This document shows positions 21,350 through 30,187 of a DNA stretch of 64,000 bases, piece by piece. The translations under genes and the position numbers were made by a program. The stretch lies in assembly GCF_008079445.1 (NCBI RefSeq), contig NZ_VRYH01000006.1, positions 124,001 to 188,000 of the forward strand, in the 5' to 3' direction. Each line of letters opens with the position of its first letter. Position 1 is the stretch's first letter. The notes beneath the pieces were generated by a model. The model searched no databases. It had not been told where the DNA came from and saw only the letters and a program-made list of their open reading frames with translations. This DNA comes from Aidingimonas lacisalsi (GTDB taxonomy: Bacteria; Pseudomonadota; Gammaproteobacteria; Pseudomonadales; Halomonadaceae).

Positions 21350-21546
21350 GCCGTTTTTTTGGCTCACCTCCCGCCAACAGGACTTTTCAACTGTTCCTTT
21401 TTGGTAAAAACCCCCGTATTCTGGCCAATGATTTACAACAGGGCTGGTTAATCAGTGCAAGTTGTTCCTATAATTGGCCCAAGGTGTTATTGCGCTCTTA
21501 ATCCGGGCGTTCGACATAGACTAGTATTAAGGAGTCATCCCGGCCC
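21350..21546 (+). promoter_or_regulatory. ftsQ-ftsA intergenic region with candidate promoter
   Basis: In a cluster where most genes overlap, this 197-bp, relatively AT-rich gap stands out. It holds a 6-bp hairpin with a T-run loop straddling the ftsQ stop (TGAGCC 21347-21352 with GGCTCA 21361-21366) and a weak AACAG/CTGTT stem followed by CCTTTTT (21376-21402). A perfect TATAAT at 21469-21474 follows, with only a poor -35 (TGGTTA at 21445-21450, 18-bp spacing). This probably supplies extra ftsAZ transcription. A GGAG is present before the ftsA ATG. Confidence 0.5.
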
Positions 21547-22836
21547 ATGGCAGTACAATCCAATGCGTCGAATATGGTAGTCGGGCTGGATATCGGAACC
21601 TCCAAGGTCGTTGCGATCGTTGGACAAGCCACGGACGATGGTGGCATTGAAATCGCCGGTATCGGTTCGCACCCATCTCGGGGCATGAAAAAAGGAGTGG
21701 TGATCAATATCGAATCGACTGTCCAATCAATTCAGCGAGCGGTAGAAGAAGCTGAGTTGATGGCTGGTTGTGATATCCACTCTGTCTATGTCGGTATCGC
21801 TGGTAGTCACATCAGTTCCATGAATTCTGACGGTGTGGTGGCGATCAAAGAACGTGAGGTGATGTCTTCCGATATCGATAGAGTTATCGATTCGGCTCGT
21901 GCAAGAGCCATCTCGGAAGGTCAGCGTGTTCTACATGTATTGCCTCAAGAATTTGCCATCGACAATCAAGAAGGGATTCGTGAACCCCTCGGGATGTCCG
22001 GTGTGCGGCTTGAGGCACGTGTTCACCTGGTGACTGCGGCGCTCAATGCGGTACAGAACATCGAGAAGTGTGTACGACGTTGTGGCCTCGAAGTTGATGC
22101 GATTATTCTCGAACAGTTGGCATCCAGCCATTCCGTATTGACCGAGGATGAACGCGAGTTGGGTGTCTGTGTCGTTGATATCGGAGGCGGTACAACAGAT
22201 ATCGCGGTCTTTACTGAAGGTGCCATACGGCATACGGCAGTGATTCCGATTGCCGGTGATCAAGTGACCAATGATATTGCCATGGCCCTGCGTACGCCGA
22301 CTCAGTATGCCGAAGATATCAAGGTAAAGTATGCTTGCGCTTTGACACAGTTGGCATCGAGTGACGAGATGATCAAAGTGCCGAGTGTCGGGGATCGTCC
22401 CGCTAGAGACTTGTCCCGTCAGGCGCTCGCTGAGGTGGTGGAGCCACGTTACGAAGAACTGTTTACCCTCGTTCGCGAGGAGCTTAGACGAAGCGGTTTC
22501 GAAGATCTCGTGGCTGCAGGTGTCGTGTTGACTGGCGGAACTTCTCGCATGGAAGGTGTCGTCGAATTGGCTGAAGAAATCTTTCATATGCCGGTTCGCA
22601 TTGCCTGTCCATATAATGTCAGGGGCCTGGCAGATGTAGTGCGCAATCCGATTTATTCCACTGGAGTAGGTTTGCTACATTATGGTATGCGTGAAGCCAG
22701 GCTCGGGCATGGCCGCCATGGGCAGGGTCGAGTCGTATCGGCACAGCCGAAAGGGGAGGACGTCTCCCGGCGTGGATTCAAGGATGGTATTCCGGCGCTG
22801 GACAAAATCAAGGGCTGGTTCAAAGGAAATTTCTGA
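21547..22836 (+). CDS. ftsA: Cell division protein FtsA
   Basis: Actin-like ATPase that tethers FtsZ to the membrane and recruits the divisome. The 429-residue product has [15 protein letters not shown] (phosphate 1), [16 protein letters not shown] (phosphate 2), [21 protein letters not shown] (adenosine), the 1C-domain insert characteristic of FtsA rather than MreB, and a C-terminal amphipathic membrane-targeting helix ([11 protein letters not shown]) after a flexible linker. It is followed 32 nt later by ftsZ. Confidence 0.98.
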   Translation: MAVQSNASNMVVGLDIGTSKVVAIVGQATDDGGIEIAGIGSHPSRGMKKGVVINIESTVQSIQRAVEEAELMAGCDIHSVYVGIAGSHISSMNSDGVVAIKEREVMSSDIDRVIDSARARAISEGQRVLHVLPQEFAIDNQEGIREPLGMSGVRLEARVHLVTAALNAVQNIEKCVRRCGLEVDAIILEQLASSHSVLTEDERELGVCVVDIGGGTTDIAVFTEGAIRHTAVIPIAGDQVTNDIAMALRTPTQYAEDIKVKYACALTQLASSDEMIKVPSVGDRPARDLSRQALAEVVEPRYEELFTLVREELRRSGFEDLVAAGVVLTGGTSRMEGVVELAEEIFHMPVRIACPYNVRGLADVVRNPIYSTGVGLLHYGMREARLGHGRHGQGRVVSAQPKGEDVSRRGFKDGIPALDKIKGWFKGNF

Positions 22837-22868
22837 AGAGGACCGCGAACGGTCCAGGAGACGGGGTT

Positions 22869-24041
22869 ATGTTCGAACTGGTAGATAACGCACCCTCAAG
22901 CAGTGCGGTCATCAAGGTGGTCGGTGTCGGTGGCGGCGGTGGCAATGCCGTCAACCACATGGTCGAGAGCAATATCGAAGGTGTGGAGTTCATCTGCGCC
23001 AACACCGATGCCCAGGCGCTGAAACGCGTCACCGCCAAGACCGTTCTCCAGCTCGGCAGCGACATTACCAAAGGGCTCGGTGCCGGGGCGAATCCTGATG
23101 TCGGCCGACAGGCAGCAACTGAGGATCGTGACCGCATCGCCGAGTTGATCGATGGTGCCGACATGGTCTTCATTACAGCCGGCATGGGAGGCGGAACCGG
23201 AACCGGCGGTGCGCCCATCGTTGCCCAGGTGGCTAAAGAGCTGGGTATCCTGACCGTGGCTGTCGTGACTCGGCCGTTTCCGTTCGAAGGGCCCAAGCGG
23301 ATGCGGGCTGCGGAAGAGGGCATGAAAGAGCTCTCGGAGCACGTCGACTCTCTGATCACGATTCCCAACGAAAAGTTGCTGGCCGTTCTGGGCAAGAACG
23401 CAAGTCTGTTGGGGGCATTCAGTGCCGCCAATGACGTCTTGCTGGGTGCGGTTCAGGGCATTGCCGAACTGATCACGAGTCCTGGCATCATCAACGTGGA
23501 CTTTGCCGACGTTCGTACCGTCATGTCCGAGATGGGAATGGCGATGATGGGAACCGGCGGTGCCACGGGCGAAAATCGCGCACGAGAAGCTGCCGAGAAG
23601 GCCATTCGCAGCCCTCTACTGGAAGATATCGACCTGCATGGTGCACGCGGCATCCTGGTCAACATTACTGCCGGCCCGGATCTCTCCATTGGTGAGTTCA
23701 ACGATGTCGGCGCCACCGTTCAGGAATTCGCGTCCCAGGATGCGACCATCGTGGTCGGCACTTCTATCGACATGGAAATGTCTGATGAGCTTCGTGTCAC
23801 TGTCGTTGCTGCCGGGTTGGAAGGCAATCAGCAGACGGCGGCTCCCCGTGAAGCAGTGGCGGCACGCCCGGAGTCCTCGGACTACCGCACACTGCAGCAG
23901 CAACCTGCTGTCGCTCGTCAGCAAGCAGCCAAGGCTGAGAAACAGGAGAACGCGGCTCGCTCACGCTCGGATCGGCGTAAGTCGCAAGAGCTTGACGATT
24001 ACTTGGATATCCCGGCATTCCTGAGACGCCAGGCTGATTGA
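22869..24041 (+). CDS. ftsZ: Cell division protein FtsZ
   Basis: Tubulin-like GTPase that forms the Z-ring. The 390-residue product has [16 protein letters not shown], the GTP signature GGGTGTG (107-113), [11 protein letters not shown] (T7 loop), a variable linker rich in Q, A and R (about 320-375), and the C-terminal conserved peptide [10 protein letters not shown] that binds FtsA and ZipA. Codon usage looks more biased than in its neighbours, as expected for an abundant protein. A hairpin overlaps its stop codon. Confidence 0.98.
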   Translation: MFELVDNAPSSSAVIKVVGVGGGGGNAVNHMVESNIEGVEFICANTDAQALKRVTAKTVLQLGSDITKGLGAGANPDVGRQAATEDRDRIAELIDGADMVFITAGMGGGTGTGGAPIVAQVAKELGILTVAVVTRPFPFEGPKRMRAAEEGMKELSEHVDSLITIPNEKLLAVLGKNASLLGAFSAANDVLLGAVQGIAELITSPGIINVDFADVRTVMSEMGMAMMGTGGATGENRAREAAEKAIRSPLLEDIDLHGARGILVNITAGPDLSIGEFNDVGATVQEFASQDATIVVGTSIDMEMSDELRVTVVAAGLEGNQQTAAPREAVAARPESSDYRTLQQQPAVARQQAAKAEKQENAARSRSDRRKSQELDDYLDIPAFLRRQAD

Positions 24042-24048
24042 GCCTGGC
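24028..24048 (+). terminator. Hairpin overlapping the ftsZ stop codon
   Basis: GCCAGGCT at 24028-24035 pairs perfectly with AGCCTGGC at 24041-24048 around a 5-nt loop that includes part of the TGA. There is no T-tract, so it may only protect the mRNA 3' end or attenuate read-through into lpxC. Confidence 0.5.
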
Positions 24049-24085
24049 TATGAGGGCGATGGAGGGTGTGCTGGGCAATGACACT

Positions 24086-24114
24086 TTGTTGACAAGCTCG
24101 TTTGGTGTTATAGT
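24086..24114 (+). promoter_or_regulatory. Promoter of lpxC
   Basis: TTGTTG (24086-24091), a 17-bp spacer, and an extended -10 TGTTATAGT (24106-24114). An overlapping TTGACA at 24089-24094 would leave only 14 bp. The start would be near 24121, about 34 nt before the lpxC ATG. Confidence 0.6.
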
Positions 24115-24154
24115 GAACGGTGTTTGATAATGAATGGCTGCCTGGCGGATGCCC

Positions 24155-25066
24155 ATGATACGACAACGGACTCTTAAGAATACCATTCGCGCCACGGGTG
24201 TGGGATTGCACTCGGGGGAAAAGGTCTATCTGACGCTGCGACCTGCGCCTGCCAACGCAGGCATCGTTTTCGTGCGTACGGATCTGGATCCAATGGTGCA
24301 TATTGCTGCTCGCGCGGAGAATGTCACTGATACGACACTTTGCACAGCCCTGTCGCAAGGGGGAGCCAAGGTGGCAACGGTCGAGCACCTCATGTCGGCA
24401 TTCGCGGGGTTGGGTATCGACAATGCCTACGTGGATGTCAGTGCTCCCGAAGTCCCGATCATGGACGGCAGCGCCGGGCCATTCGTCTTCTTGATTCAGT
24501 CAGCCGGGATCACTGAGCAAGAGGCGCCCAAGAAGTTCATCCGCATCAAGCGGGAAATCGGAGTTCGTGAAGATGACAAAGAGGCCGTGTTTCTACCGCA
24601 TGACGGTTTCAAAGTCTCTTTTGCCATCGATTTCGACCATCCCGTCATCGAATTGCAGAAGCAGAGCGCTGTTGTCGATTTTTCCACGACGTCTTTCGTA
24701 AGAGAAGTCTCTCGAGCGCGCACCTTCGGATTCATGCGTGATCTGGAGTTTCTGCGCTCTCATAATCTGGCGCTCGGGGGGAGCCTGGATAACGCCATCG
24801 TGGTCGATGATTATCGCATCGTGAATGAAGGTGGTTTGCGTTATGACGATGAGTTCGTCAAGCACAAGGTACTGGATGCCATCGGCGACCTCTATCAATT
24901 GGGACATAGCCTGATCGGAGAGTTTCGAGGGGTCAAATCAGGCCATGCCTTGAATAACCAGCTCTGTCGCGCCATGCTGCAGCAACCCGATGCTTGGGAA
25001 ATCGTCACGTTCGAGGACGAGGCAGCACGTGCGCCTATTTCCTATGCAGCACCGGCCATGGCATAG
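24155..25066 (+). CDS. lpxC: UDP-3-O-acyl-GlcNAc deacetylase
   Basis: Zinc-dependent enzyme for the committed step of lipid A synthesis. The 303-residue product starts [21 protein letters not shown] like its homologues, which decides the start at 24155 over ATGs 6 and 21 nt upstream. Zinc-ligand regions TVEHLMSA (His78) and [10 protein letters not shown] are present, as are [18 protein letters not shown] and SGHALNNQL. It stands at the end of the dcw cluster with its own likely promoter and a terminator after it. In E. coli LpxC is controlled by FtsH proteolysis through its C-terminus; the tail here ([11 protein letters not shown]) is pseudomonad-like. Confidence 0.97.
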   Translation: MIRQRTLKNTIRATGVGLHSGEKVYLTLRPAPANAGIVFVRTDLDPMVHIAARAENVTDTTLCTALSQGGAKVATVEHLMSAFAGLGIDNAYVDVSAPEVPIMDGSAGPFVFLIQSAGITEQEAPKKFIRIKREIGVREDDKEAVFLPHDGFKVSFAIDFDHPVIELQKQSAVVDFSTTSFVREVSRARTFGFMRDLEFLRSHNLALGGSLDNAIVVDDYRIVNEGGLRYDDEFVKHKVLDAIGDLYQLGHSLIGEFRGVKSGHALNNQLCRAMLQQPDAWEIVTFEDEAARAPISYAAPAMA

Positions 25067-25112
25067 ATAGAATGTTGTCGAAGTGATGCCGCCAGTGTCC
25101 CATGGCCGTCAG

Positions 25113-25139
25113 CGCCGCCTTCCAATGAGGCGGCGTTTT
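25113..25139 (+). terminator. Rho-independent terminator after lpxC
   Basis: CGCCGCCT (25113-25120), a 7-nt loop, AGGCGGCG (25128-25135) and then TTTT. It lies between convergent lpxC and dciA and probably closes the whole dcw transcript. Confidence 0.85.
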
Positions 25140-25198
25140 AGGTTGTCCTGCACTGTCAACTGATGAATGGCGCTACGATCCTGACCGTGCGTCGGCAT

Positions 25199-25660
25199 CT
25201 AGCGATGACGTTCGGCATGGGAGGCGAGGCGTTCCAGAGAACGCTTGAGACGGGGATTTTCTGTGTCGGCGGCGCAACTGGACAATTCATCGGCGGCGGC
25301 TGTCGGAAGCCGGCGCACTTGACGTTGTGGCGGTTTCGGCGGGTGGATGGGGCGCACCTTGAAGTTAAGGCCAAGCACACTTTCCAGTTCGGGCATGCGA
25401 TGTAATACCGTCAGCAGTTGTGTTTGCTGAAAGCGCAACCAAGTCAACCAGGCAGCCTGATCCGTAATCACCGTCAGTTTACCCTGACGGTAACCGCCGA
25501 CGAAAACGTGTTCTCGCATCTCCTCGGGAAGCACCTGACGCAATTCGTTCTGCGCGCGCTCAATCAGCGTTGCCGTTCGCATCAAGTGGCCGAGATCCCC
25601 TTGTCCGGCCAGGAGGGAATTCACGGGCTGGGCGCGGAAACGCTTAACCTTTATACTCAT
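25199..25660 (-). CDS. dciA: DUF721 protein, DciA-type helicase loader
   Basis: A 153-residue DUF721 protein. DciA is the ancestral replicative-helicase (DnaB) operator in bacteria lacking DnaC, and the position next to lpxC and secA matches the Pseudomonas DUF721 gene. The KH-like core is visible in LIERAQNELRQVLPEEMREHVFVGGYRQGKLTVITDQAAWLTWLRFQQTQLL. The C-terminal third is basic and proline-rich (HPPKPPQRQVRRLP) and looks disordered. The start at 25660 was chosen because the upstream open frame is not family-like. The gene points toward lpxC. Confidence 0.85.
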   Translation of the reverse strand: MSIKVKRFRAQPVNSLLAGQGDLGHLMRTATLIERAQNELRQVLPEEMREHVFVGGYRQGKLTVITDQAAWLTWLRFQQTQLLTVLHRMPELESVLGLNFKVRPIHPPKPPQRQVRRLPTAAADELSSCAADTENPRLKRSLERLASHAERHR

Positions 25661-25728
25661 GTGTTTGCTCTGCAAGGCCCAGTGACAACTGCCTGATACC
25701 CTAGCACGAACAGGAGTGCGCCAACAGT

Positions 25729-26106
25729 ATGAGCCACACGACGACAGCACCCGACGAGACCGGATCGGGGGCCGTAACGGCTTCGCCGCGCGGCATGATC
25801 ACCCGTTGGTGGTTGGCGGGACTGTTGGTGGGTTGTCTGTTACCGGCAACCCTGCTCCATGCCGAGCCGGGGCGGGCCGTTGAACGTGTCACTCAGATAT
25901 GCCTGTTGGCGCCCGACGTCATTCGCGCCCGGAGTCGACATATTGCCTACCGGTGGCGTTGGTATCCCCGGCTATCCCTGCCTGCGCTACCGCGCATCAA
26001 CGTGGTCTCATGGTGGCCGTTGCGACGTCTCCCGAGCGCTGCTCATGATCTCCTGTCTTGCCGGGGCCCACCAGCATGGCGCGTGAAAACCGTCCGATAC
26101 CCTTAA
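25729..26106 (+). CDS. Small secretory ORF upstream of secA, SecM-like arrest leader candidate
   Basis: A 125-residue ORF, not recognised with confidence. It has a hydrophilic N-tail, then ITRWW, a hydrophobic core (about 29-43) and a signal-peptidase-like LHA/EPG site after residue 45. The ITRW and post-cleavage AEP features recall E. coli SecM, which lies at the same place between lpxC and secA. The mature part is basic and W/R/P-rich. It contains CRGPPAW with R112-G-P-P115 and ends in RYP before TAA. RGPP resembles the RAGP and RAPP ends of known arrest peptides. An AGGAG lies 12 nt before the ATG. After the stop come inverted repeats around the secA ribosome site. I infer a translation-arrest sensor of secretion. 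No other function is suggested, and a non-coding leader cannot be excluded. Confidence 0.55.
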   Translation: MSHTTTAPDETGSGAVTASPRGMITRWWLAGLLVGCLLPATLLHAEPGRAVERVTQICLLAPDVIRARSRHIAYRWRWYPRLSLPALPRINVVSWWPLRRLPSAAHDLLSCRGPPAWRVKTVRYP

Positions 26107-26111
26107 TGAAC

Positions 26112-26159
26112 AGCGCAGCCGGGAACATACCATCCTCTGGAGAGAGGTGACGCTGCGCT
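26112..26159 (+). promoter_or_regulatory. Nested inverted repeats around the secA ribosome-binding site
   Basis: The outer stem AGCGCAGC (26112-26119) is perfectly complementary to GCTGCGCT (26152-26159). Inside it, CCTCT (26134-26138) pairs with AGAGG (26143-26147). The inner right arm is part of GAGGTGA (26144-26150), the only strong Shine-Dalgarno match before secA. The outer arm begins 6 nt after the preceding ORF's stop, so a ribosome held at that stop would cover it. This is the expected layout for arrest-controlled secA translation. Confidence 0.55.
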
Positions 26160-26180
26160 TTGGCAGAGACTGGACAATCC

Positions 26181-28913
26181 ATGCTCAATACGTTGTTACG
26201 CAAAGTCGTTGGTACGAAAAACGACCGTGAAGTGAAACGCCTGGGTAAGCTTGTCACCCAGATCAATGCGCTAGAGCCCCAGTTCGAGTCGCTGGATGAT
26301 GCATCGCTGACAGCGCAAACAGCCGCGTTTCGTGATCGTCTTGCCGGTGGGGAAGACCTGGAAAAGCTGCTGCCTGAGGCTTTTGCTACGGTACGGGAGG
26401 CCAGTAAGCGGGCCATGGGCATGCGCCACTTCGATGTACAGTTGATTGGTGGACTGGCACTTCACCGTGGTCGAATCGCTGAGATGAAGACCGGTGAAGG
26501 CAAGACTTTGGTCGCAACCTTGGCCGTTTATCTGAACGCGCTTTCCGGTCAGGGCGTGCATGTCGTCACGGTCAACGACTATCTGGCGAGTCGTGATGCC
26601 GAGTGGATGCGGCCTCTATATGAATTGCTGGGACTTTCCGTCGGTACCATCTATTCGGGACAATCATCGGTGCAGAAGCGAGCGGCCTATGCTTGCGATA
26701 TCACCTATGGCACCAACAATGAATTCGGCTTCGATTACCTGCGCGATAACATGGCCTTTTCGCTGGAAGACAAGGTCCAGCGGGAATTGCATTACGCCAT
26801 CGTCGATGAAGTGGATTCGATCCTTATCGATGAAGCACGGACACCTCTTATCATCTCCGGTCCCGTCGAAGAGAACACCGACCTGTACAAGGTGGTCGAT
26901 CGTCTGGCCACAGAGGTTGAACCCTGCAGTGACCCCGAAGACCCCACGTCTGGTGACTTCACGCTCGACGAAAAGCACAAGCAGGTGGAATTGACGGAGC
27001 AAGGCCATAACAAGGTCGAGTCGTTGATGCGTCAGCAGGAATTGCTCAGCGAAGAGGATTCGCTTTACGCGGCCAAGAACCTCAACTTGCTGCAACACAT
27101 GCACTCGGCGTTACGTGCCAGGCACCTGTATCAGCGTGATGTGGATTACATCATCAATGATGATCAGGTCGTCATCGTTGACGAACATACAGGGCGTACC
27201 ATGCCTGGCCGGCGTTGGTCGGAAGGTCTGCACCAGGCAGTGGAGGCCAAGGAAGGCGTCACCGTCCAGCGGGAAAGTCAAACGCTGGCATCCACGACGT
27301 TCCAGAACTATTTCCGGCTTTATGACAAGCTGGCCGGCATGACCGGTACGGCGGATACCGAGGCATTCGAGTTTCGGCAGATCTATGGACTCGATGTCAT
27401 GGTCATCCCCACTAACAAGCCGATGATCCGTGAAGATCTCAACGATCTCGTCTATCTCAGTGAAGAAGAAAAGTTCGAAGCCATCATTGCCGACGTGAAA
27501 GCTGCGACCGAGTCGGGGCGTCCGGTACTGGTAGGTACCGCCTCCATCGAGAGTTCCGAACGCTTGGCCGAGATGATGAAACGCGAGGGCATGAGCTTCA
27601 ATGTGCTCAATGCCAAGCAACACCAGCAGGAAGCGGAGGTCATTGCCCAAGCCGGTCGTCCTGGCGCCATTACCATTGCCACCAATATGGCGGGTCGTGG
27701 TACGGATATCGTTCTCGGCGGCAACTGGGAGGCTGAAGCTGCTAAACTCGATGACTCCAGTCAGGAGCAGCTCGACGCTATCAAGTCAGCATGGCAAGAG
27801 CGGCATGATACCGTACTCGAAGCAGGTGGCTTGTATGTCGTGGGGACGGAGCGTCATGAATCTCGACGCATCGACAACCAGTTGCGAGGCCGTGCAGGGC
27901 GCCAGGGTGACCCGGGTGCGACACGCTTCTTCCTCTCTCTGGAGGATAACCTCATGCGCCTGTTCGGTTCCGAGCGGGTCCAGAAACTGATGGGGGCTTT
28001 GGGGCTGGAGCATGGCGAAGCGATCGAGCACAAGATGGTGTCCAATGCCGTCGAACGCGCGCAGAAAAAAGTGGAGGGGCGTAACTTCGATATCCGTAAG
28101 CAACTGCTCGAGTACGACGACGTTGCCAACGATCAACGTCGGGTCATCTATGAGCAGCGCAACGAAATCCTCGCGGCTGACGATGTGTCCAGCAACGTTA
28201 TGGGCATTCGAGAGGAGGTGCTTGATGAAGCAATCAGCAGTTTCGTTCCTCCTCAGAGCTTGCCGGAGTTGTGGGATCTTCAAGGATTACAGGACCATCT
28301 GAAAGCCGAGTTCAATCTGGAGGTGCCCATCGTTCAGTGGGCCGAAGACGATGATCATTTCCACGAAGAGCAGTTGCGCGAACGCTTGCAGACGCAGCAT
28401 AGAGAAGCGTATTCCGCCAAGGTGGAAGCTGTCGGTGAAGAGTTGATGCGTCGGTTCGAAAAGCAAGTCATGCTTCAGGTCCTCGATACGCGCTGGAAAG
28501 AGCACTTGCAGTCCATGGATCATTTGCGTCGCGGTATCCATTTGCGGGGGTATGCACAGAAAAATCCCAAGCAGGAATACAAGCGGGAAGCGTTCGAACT
28601 TTTCCAGCAATTGTTGACCAATATCAAATCCGACGTCACTCGCATACTCAGTCATGTTCAGGTTCGCCGCCGTGAAGAGGTCGAGGAGCTCGAACGCCAG
28701 CGGCGAGAGACGCTCGAGCGTGAGAAAGCCACTGCCGCATCGCGACACGATGAACAACCGGAAGCGGAAGATGAGCAAGACGACAAGCGGATTCGCCCAC
28801 CCGGGGCCGATGGTCGGCCATTGCGTCGTGAAGGTCCCAAGGTGGGTCGTAATGATCCTTGTACCTGTGGCTCGGGCAAGAAATACAAGCAGTGTTGCGG
28901 CAAGCTGAACTGA
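26181..28913 (+). CDS. secA: Preprotein translocase ATPase SecA
   Basis: Motor of the Sec export pathway, driving preproteins through SecYEG. The 910-residue product begins [23 protein letters not shown] like its homologues and has Walker A MKTGEGKT (102-109), a [14 protein letters not shown]alker [32 protein letters not shown], and a C-terminal zinc motif [13 protein letters not shown] for SecB and lipid binding. The ATG at 26181 fits the family but lacks a good ribosome site. An in-frame TTG at 26160 has GAGGTGA upstream and would add seven residues (MAETGQS). argJ follows 12 nt after the stop. Confidence 0.97.
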   Translation: MLNTLLRKVVGTKNDREVKRLGKLVTQINALEPQFESLDDASLTAQTAAFRDRLAGGEDLEKLLPEAFATVREASKRAMGMRHFDVQLIGGLALHRGRIAEMKTGEGKTLVATLAVYLNALSGQGVHVVTVNDYLASRDAEWMRPLYELLGLSVGTIYSGQSSVQKRAAYACDITYGTNNEFGFDYLRDNMAFSLEDKVQRELHYAIVDEVDSILIDEARTPLIISGPVEENTDLYKVVDRLATEVEPCSDPEDPTSGDFTLDEKHKQVELTEQGHNKVESLMRQQELLSEEDSLYAAKNLNLLQHMHSALRARHLYQRDVDYIINDDQVVIVDEHTGRTMPGRRWSEGLHQAVEAKEGVTVQRESQTLASTTFQNYFRLYDKLAGMTGTADTEAFEFRQIYGLDVMVIPTNKPMIREDLNDLVYLSEEEKFEAIIADVKAATESGRPVLVGTASIESSERLAEMMKREGMSFNVLNAKQHQQEAEVIAQAGRPGAITIATNMAGRGTDIVLGGNWEAEAAKLDDSSQEQLDAIKSAWQERHDTVLEAGGLYVVGTERHESRRIDNQLRGRAGRQGDPGATRFFLSLEDNLMRLFGSERVQKLMGALGLEHGEAIEHKMVSNAVERAQKKVEGRNFDIRKQLLEYDDVANDQRRVIYEQRNEILAADDVSSNVMGIREEVLDEAISSFVPPQSLPELWDLQGLQDHLKAEFNLEVPIVQWAEDDDHFHEEQLRERLQTQHREAYSAKVEAVGEELMRRFEKQVMLQVLDTRWKEHLQSMDHLRRGIHLRGYAQKNPKQEYKREAFELFQQLLTNIKSDVTRILSHVQVRRREEVEELERQRRETLEREKATAASRHDEQPEAEDEQDDKRIRPPGADGRPLRREGPKVGRNDPCTCGSGKKYKQCCGKLN

Positions 28914-28925
28914 GGAGACAGTATC

Positions 28926-30149
28926 ATGGCGGTGGGAACAGTCCGGTTTCCAGCCATGCCGTCCATTGACGGTATTCGGTTGGGCACGGCGATGGCGGGT
29001 ATCAAGAAGCCCAACCGCCGTGACCTGGTGGTGATAGAGATCCCGGAGGGCGCGAGTGTCGCAGGTACGTTCACGCGCAATGCCTTTTGTGCAGCGCCAG
29101 TGCACCTGGCCAAGGCTAATTTGTCGACTTGTGTACAGGCAGGCGCATCACCACGTTACTTGTTGATCAACACTGGCAATGCCAATGCCGGGACAGGCGA
29201 GGCAGGTATGGAGGACGCCAGGTCCTGTTGTACGGAGTTGGGCCGGTTGGCGGGCGTCGATCCCGAGGCGGTATTGCCTTTTTCAACCGGGGTGATAGGC
29301 GAATCGCTGCCCATGCAGTCCTTGTTGTCTGGCCTTCCCCAGGCGCTGGCATCACTGGACGAGGATGGCTGGATGCAGGCCGCCGAAGGCATCTTGACCA
29401 CTGACACTCGTCCCAAGGGGGCCACGGTCAGCGTCGAGATCGAGGGGCAGACCGTCACCATCAATGGAATAGGCAAGGGCTCAGGCATGATACAGCCGAA
29501 CATGGCGACCATGCTGGCGTTTGTCACTACGAATGCAACGGTGGCTCAAAACCCGTTGACCGAATGGTTGCAAAGTGGCGTTCGGCGCTCGTTCAACTCG
29601 ATCACGGTCGACAGCGATACCTCCACCAATGATGCATGCATGCTGGTATCTACCGGTCGGGGGCCACGTGTGGAGAGCGAAGAAGCCGTGCGTCGTTTTC
29701 GTCTTGCCCTCGATGAGGTGCTGATCGATCTGGCACAGCAGGTCGTGCGTGATGGAGAAGGGGCGACCAAGTTCGTCACTCTGGAAGTGAGCGAAGCACG
29801 TACGTATGAAGAAGCGCGCAACGTGGCGTTCACCGTGGCGCACTCGCCGTTGGTCAAGACGGCACTCTATGCTTCCGACGCCAACTGGGGCCGTATTCTG
29901 GCGGCCGTCGGACGGGCGCCTGTCGAAGATTTCGATGTCGAACGCGTCAGGATCGACCTGGGAGAGATCCGGCTCGTCGAGAATGGAGGACGTGCCACCG
30001 GCTATACCGAGGAAGCGGGTAGTGCAGTCATGGCCGAGGACGACATTACTATCCGGATTCGCCTCGGTCGGGGCAAGGCCGAAACGACTGTATGGACGTC
30101 GGATTTGTCCCATGATTATGTATCGATCAATGCCGATTATCGGAGTTGA
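28926..30149 (+). CDS. argJ: Bifunctional ornithine acetyltransferase / N-acetylglutamate synthase
   Basis: Transfers the acetyl group from N-acetylornithine to glutamate (and often uses acetyl-CoA) in the cyclic arginine pathway. The 407-residue precursor contains GSGMIQPNMATMLAF, where self-cleavage before the Thr of ATML gives the alpha and beta chains. Other family features are INTGNANAGTG, STGVIGE, NSITVDSDTSTNDA, GEGATKFV and the C-terminal YVSINADYRS. A GGAG precedes the ATG. It lies just after secA, as in Pseudomonas. Confidence 0.97.
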   Translation: MAVGTVRFPAMPSIDGIRLGTAMAGIKKPNRRDLVVIEIPEGASVAGTFTRNAFCAAPVHLAKANLSTCVQAGASPRYLLINTGNANAGTGEAGMEDARSCCTELGRLAGVDPEAVLPFSTGVIGESLPMQSLLSGLPQALASLDEDGWMQAAEGILTTDTRPKGATVSVEIEGQTVTINGIGKGSGMIQPNMATMLAFVTTNATVAQNPLTEWLQSGVRRSFNSITVDSDTSTNDACMLVSTGRGPRVESEEAVRRFRLALDEVLIDLAQQVVRDGEGATKFVTLEVSEARTYEEARNVAFTVAHSPLVKTALYASDANWGRILAAVGRAPVEDFDVERVRIDLGEIRLVENGGRATGYTEEAGSAVMAEDDITIRIRLGRGKAETTVWTSDLSHDYVSINADYRS

Positions 30150-30187
30150 TCTCGCTGAACTGTCGTTTTCATGGTGGAAAGGGGTTA

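Noticed and set aside
22820..23431. 203-codon minus-strand ORF inside ftsZ
   Set aside because: Proline- and serine-rich shadow of the strongly conserved FtsZ GTPase domain.
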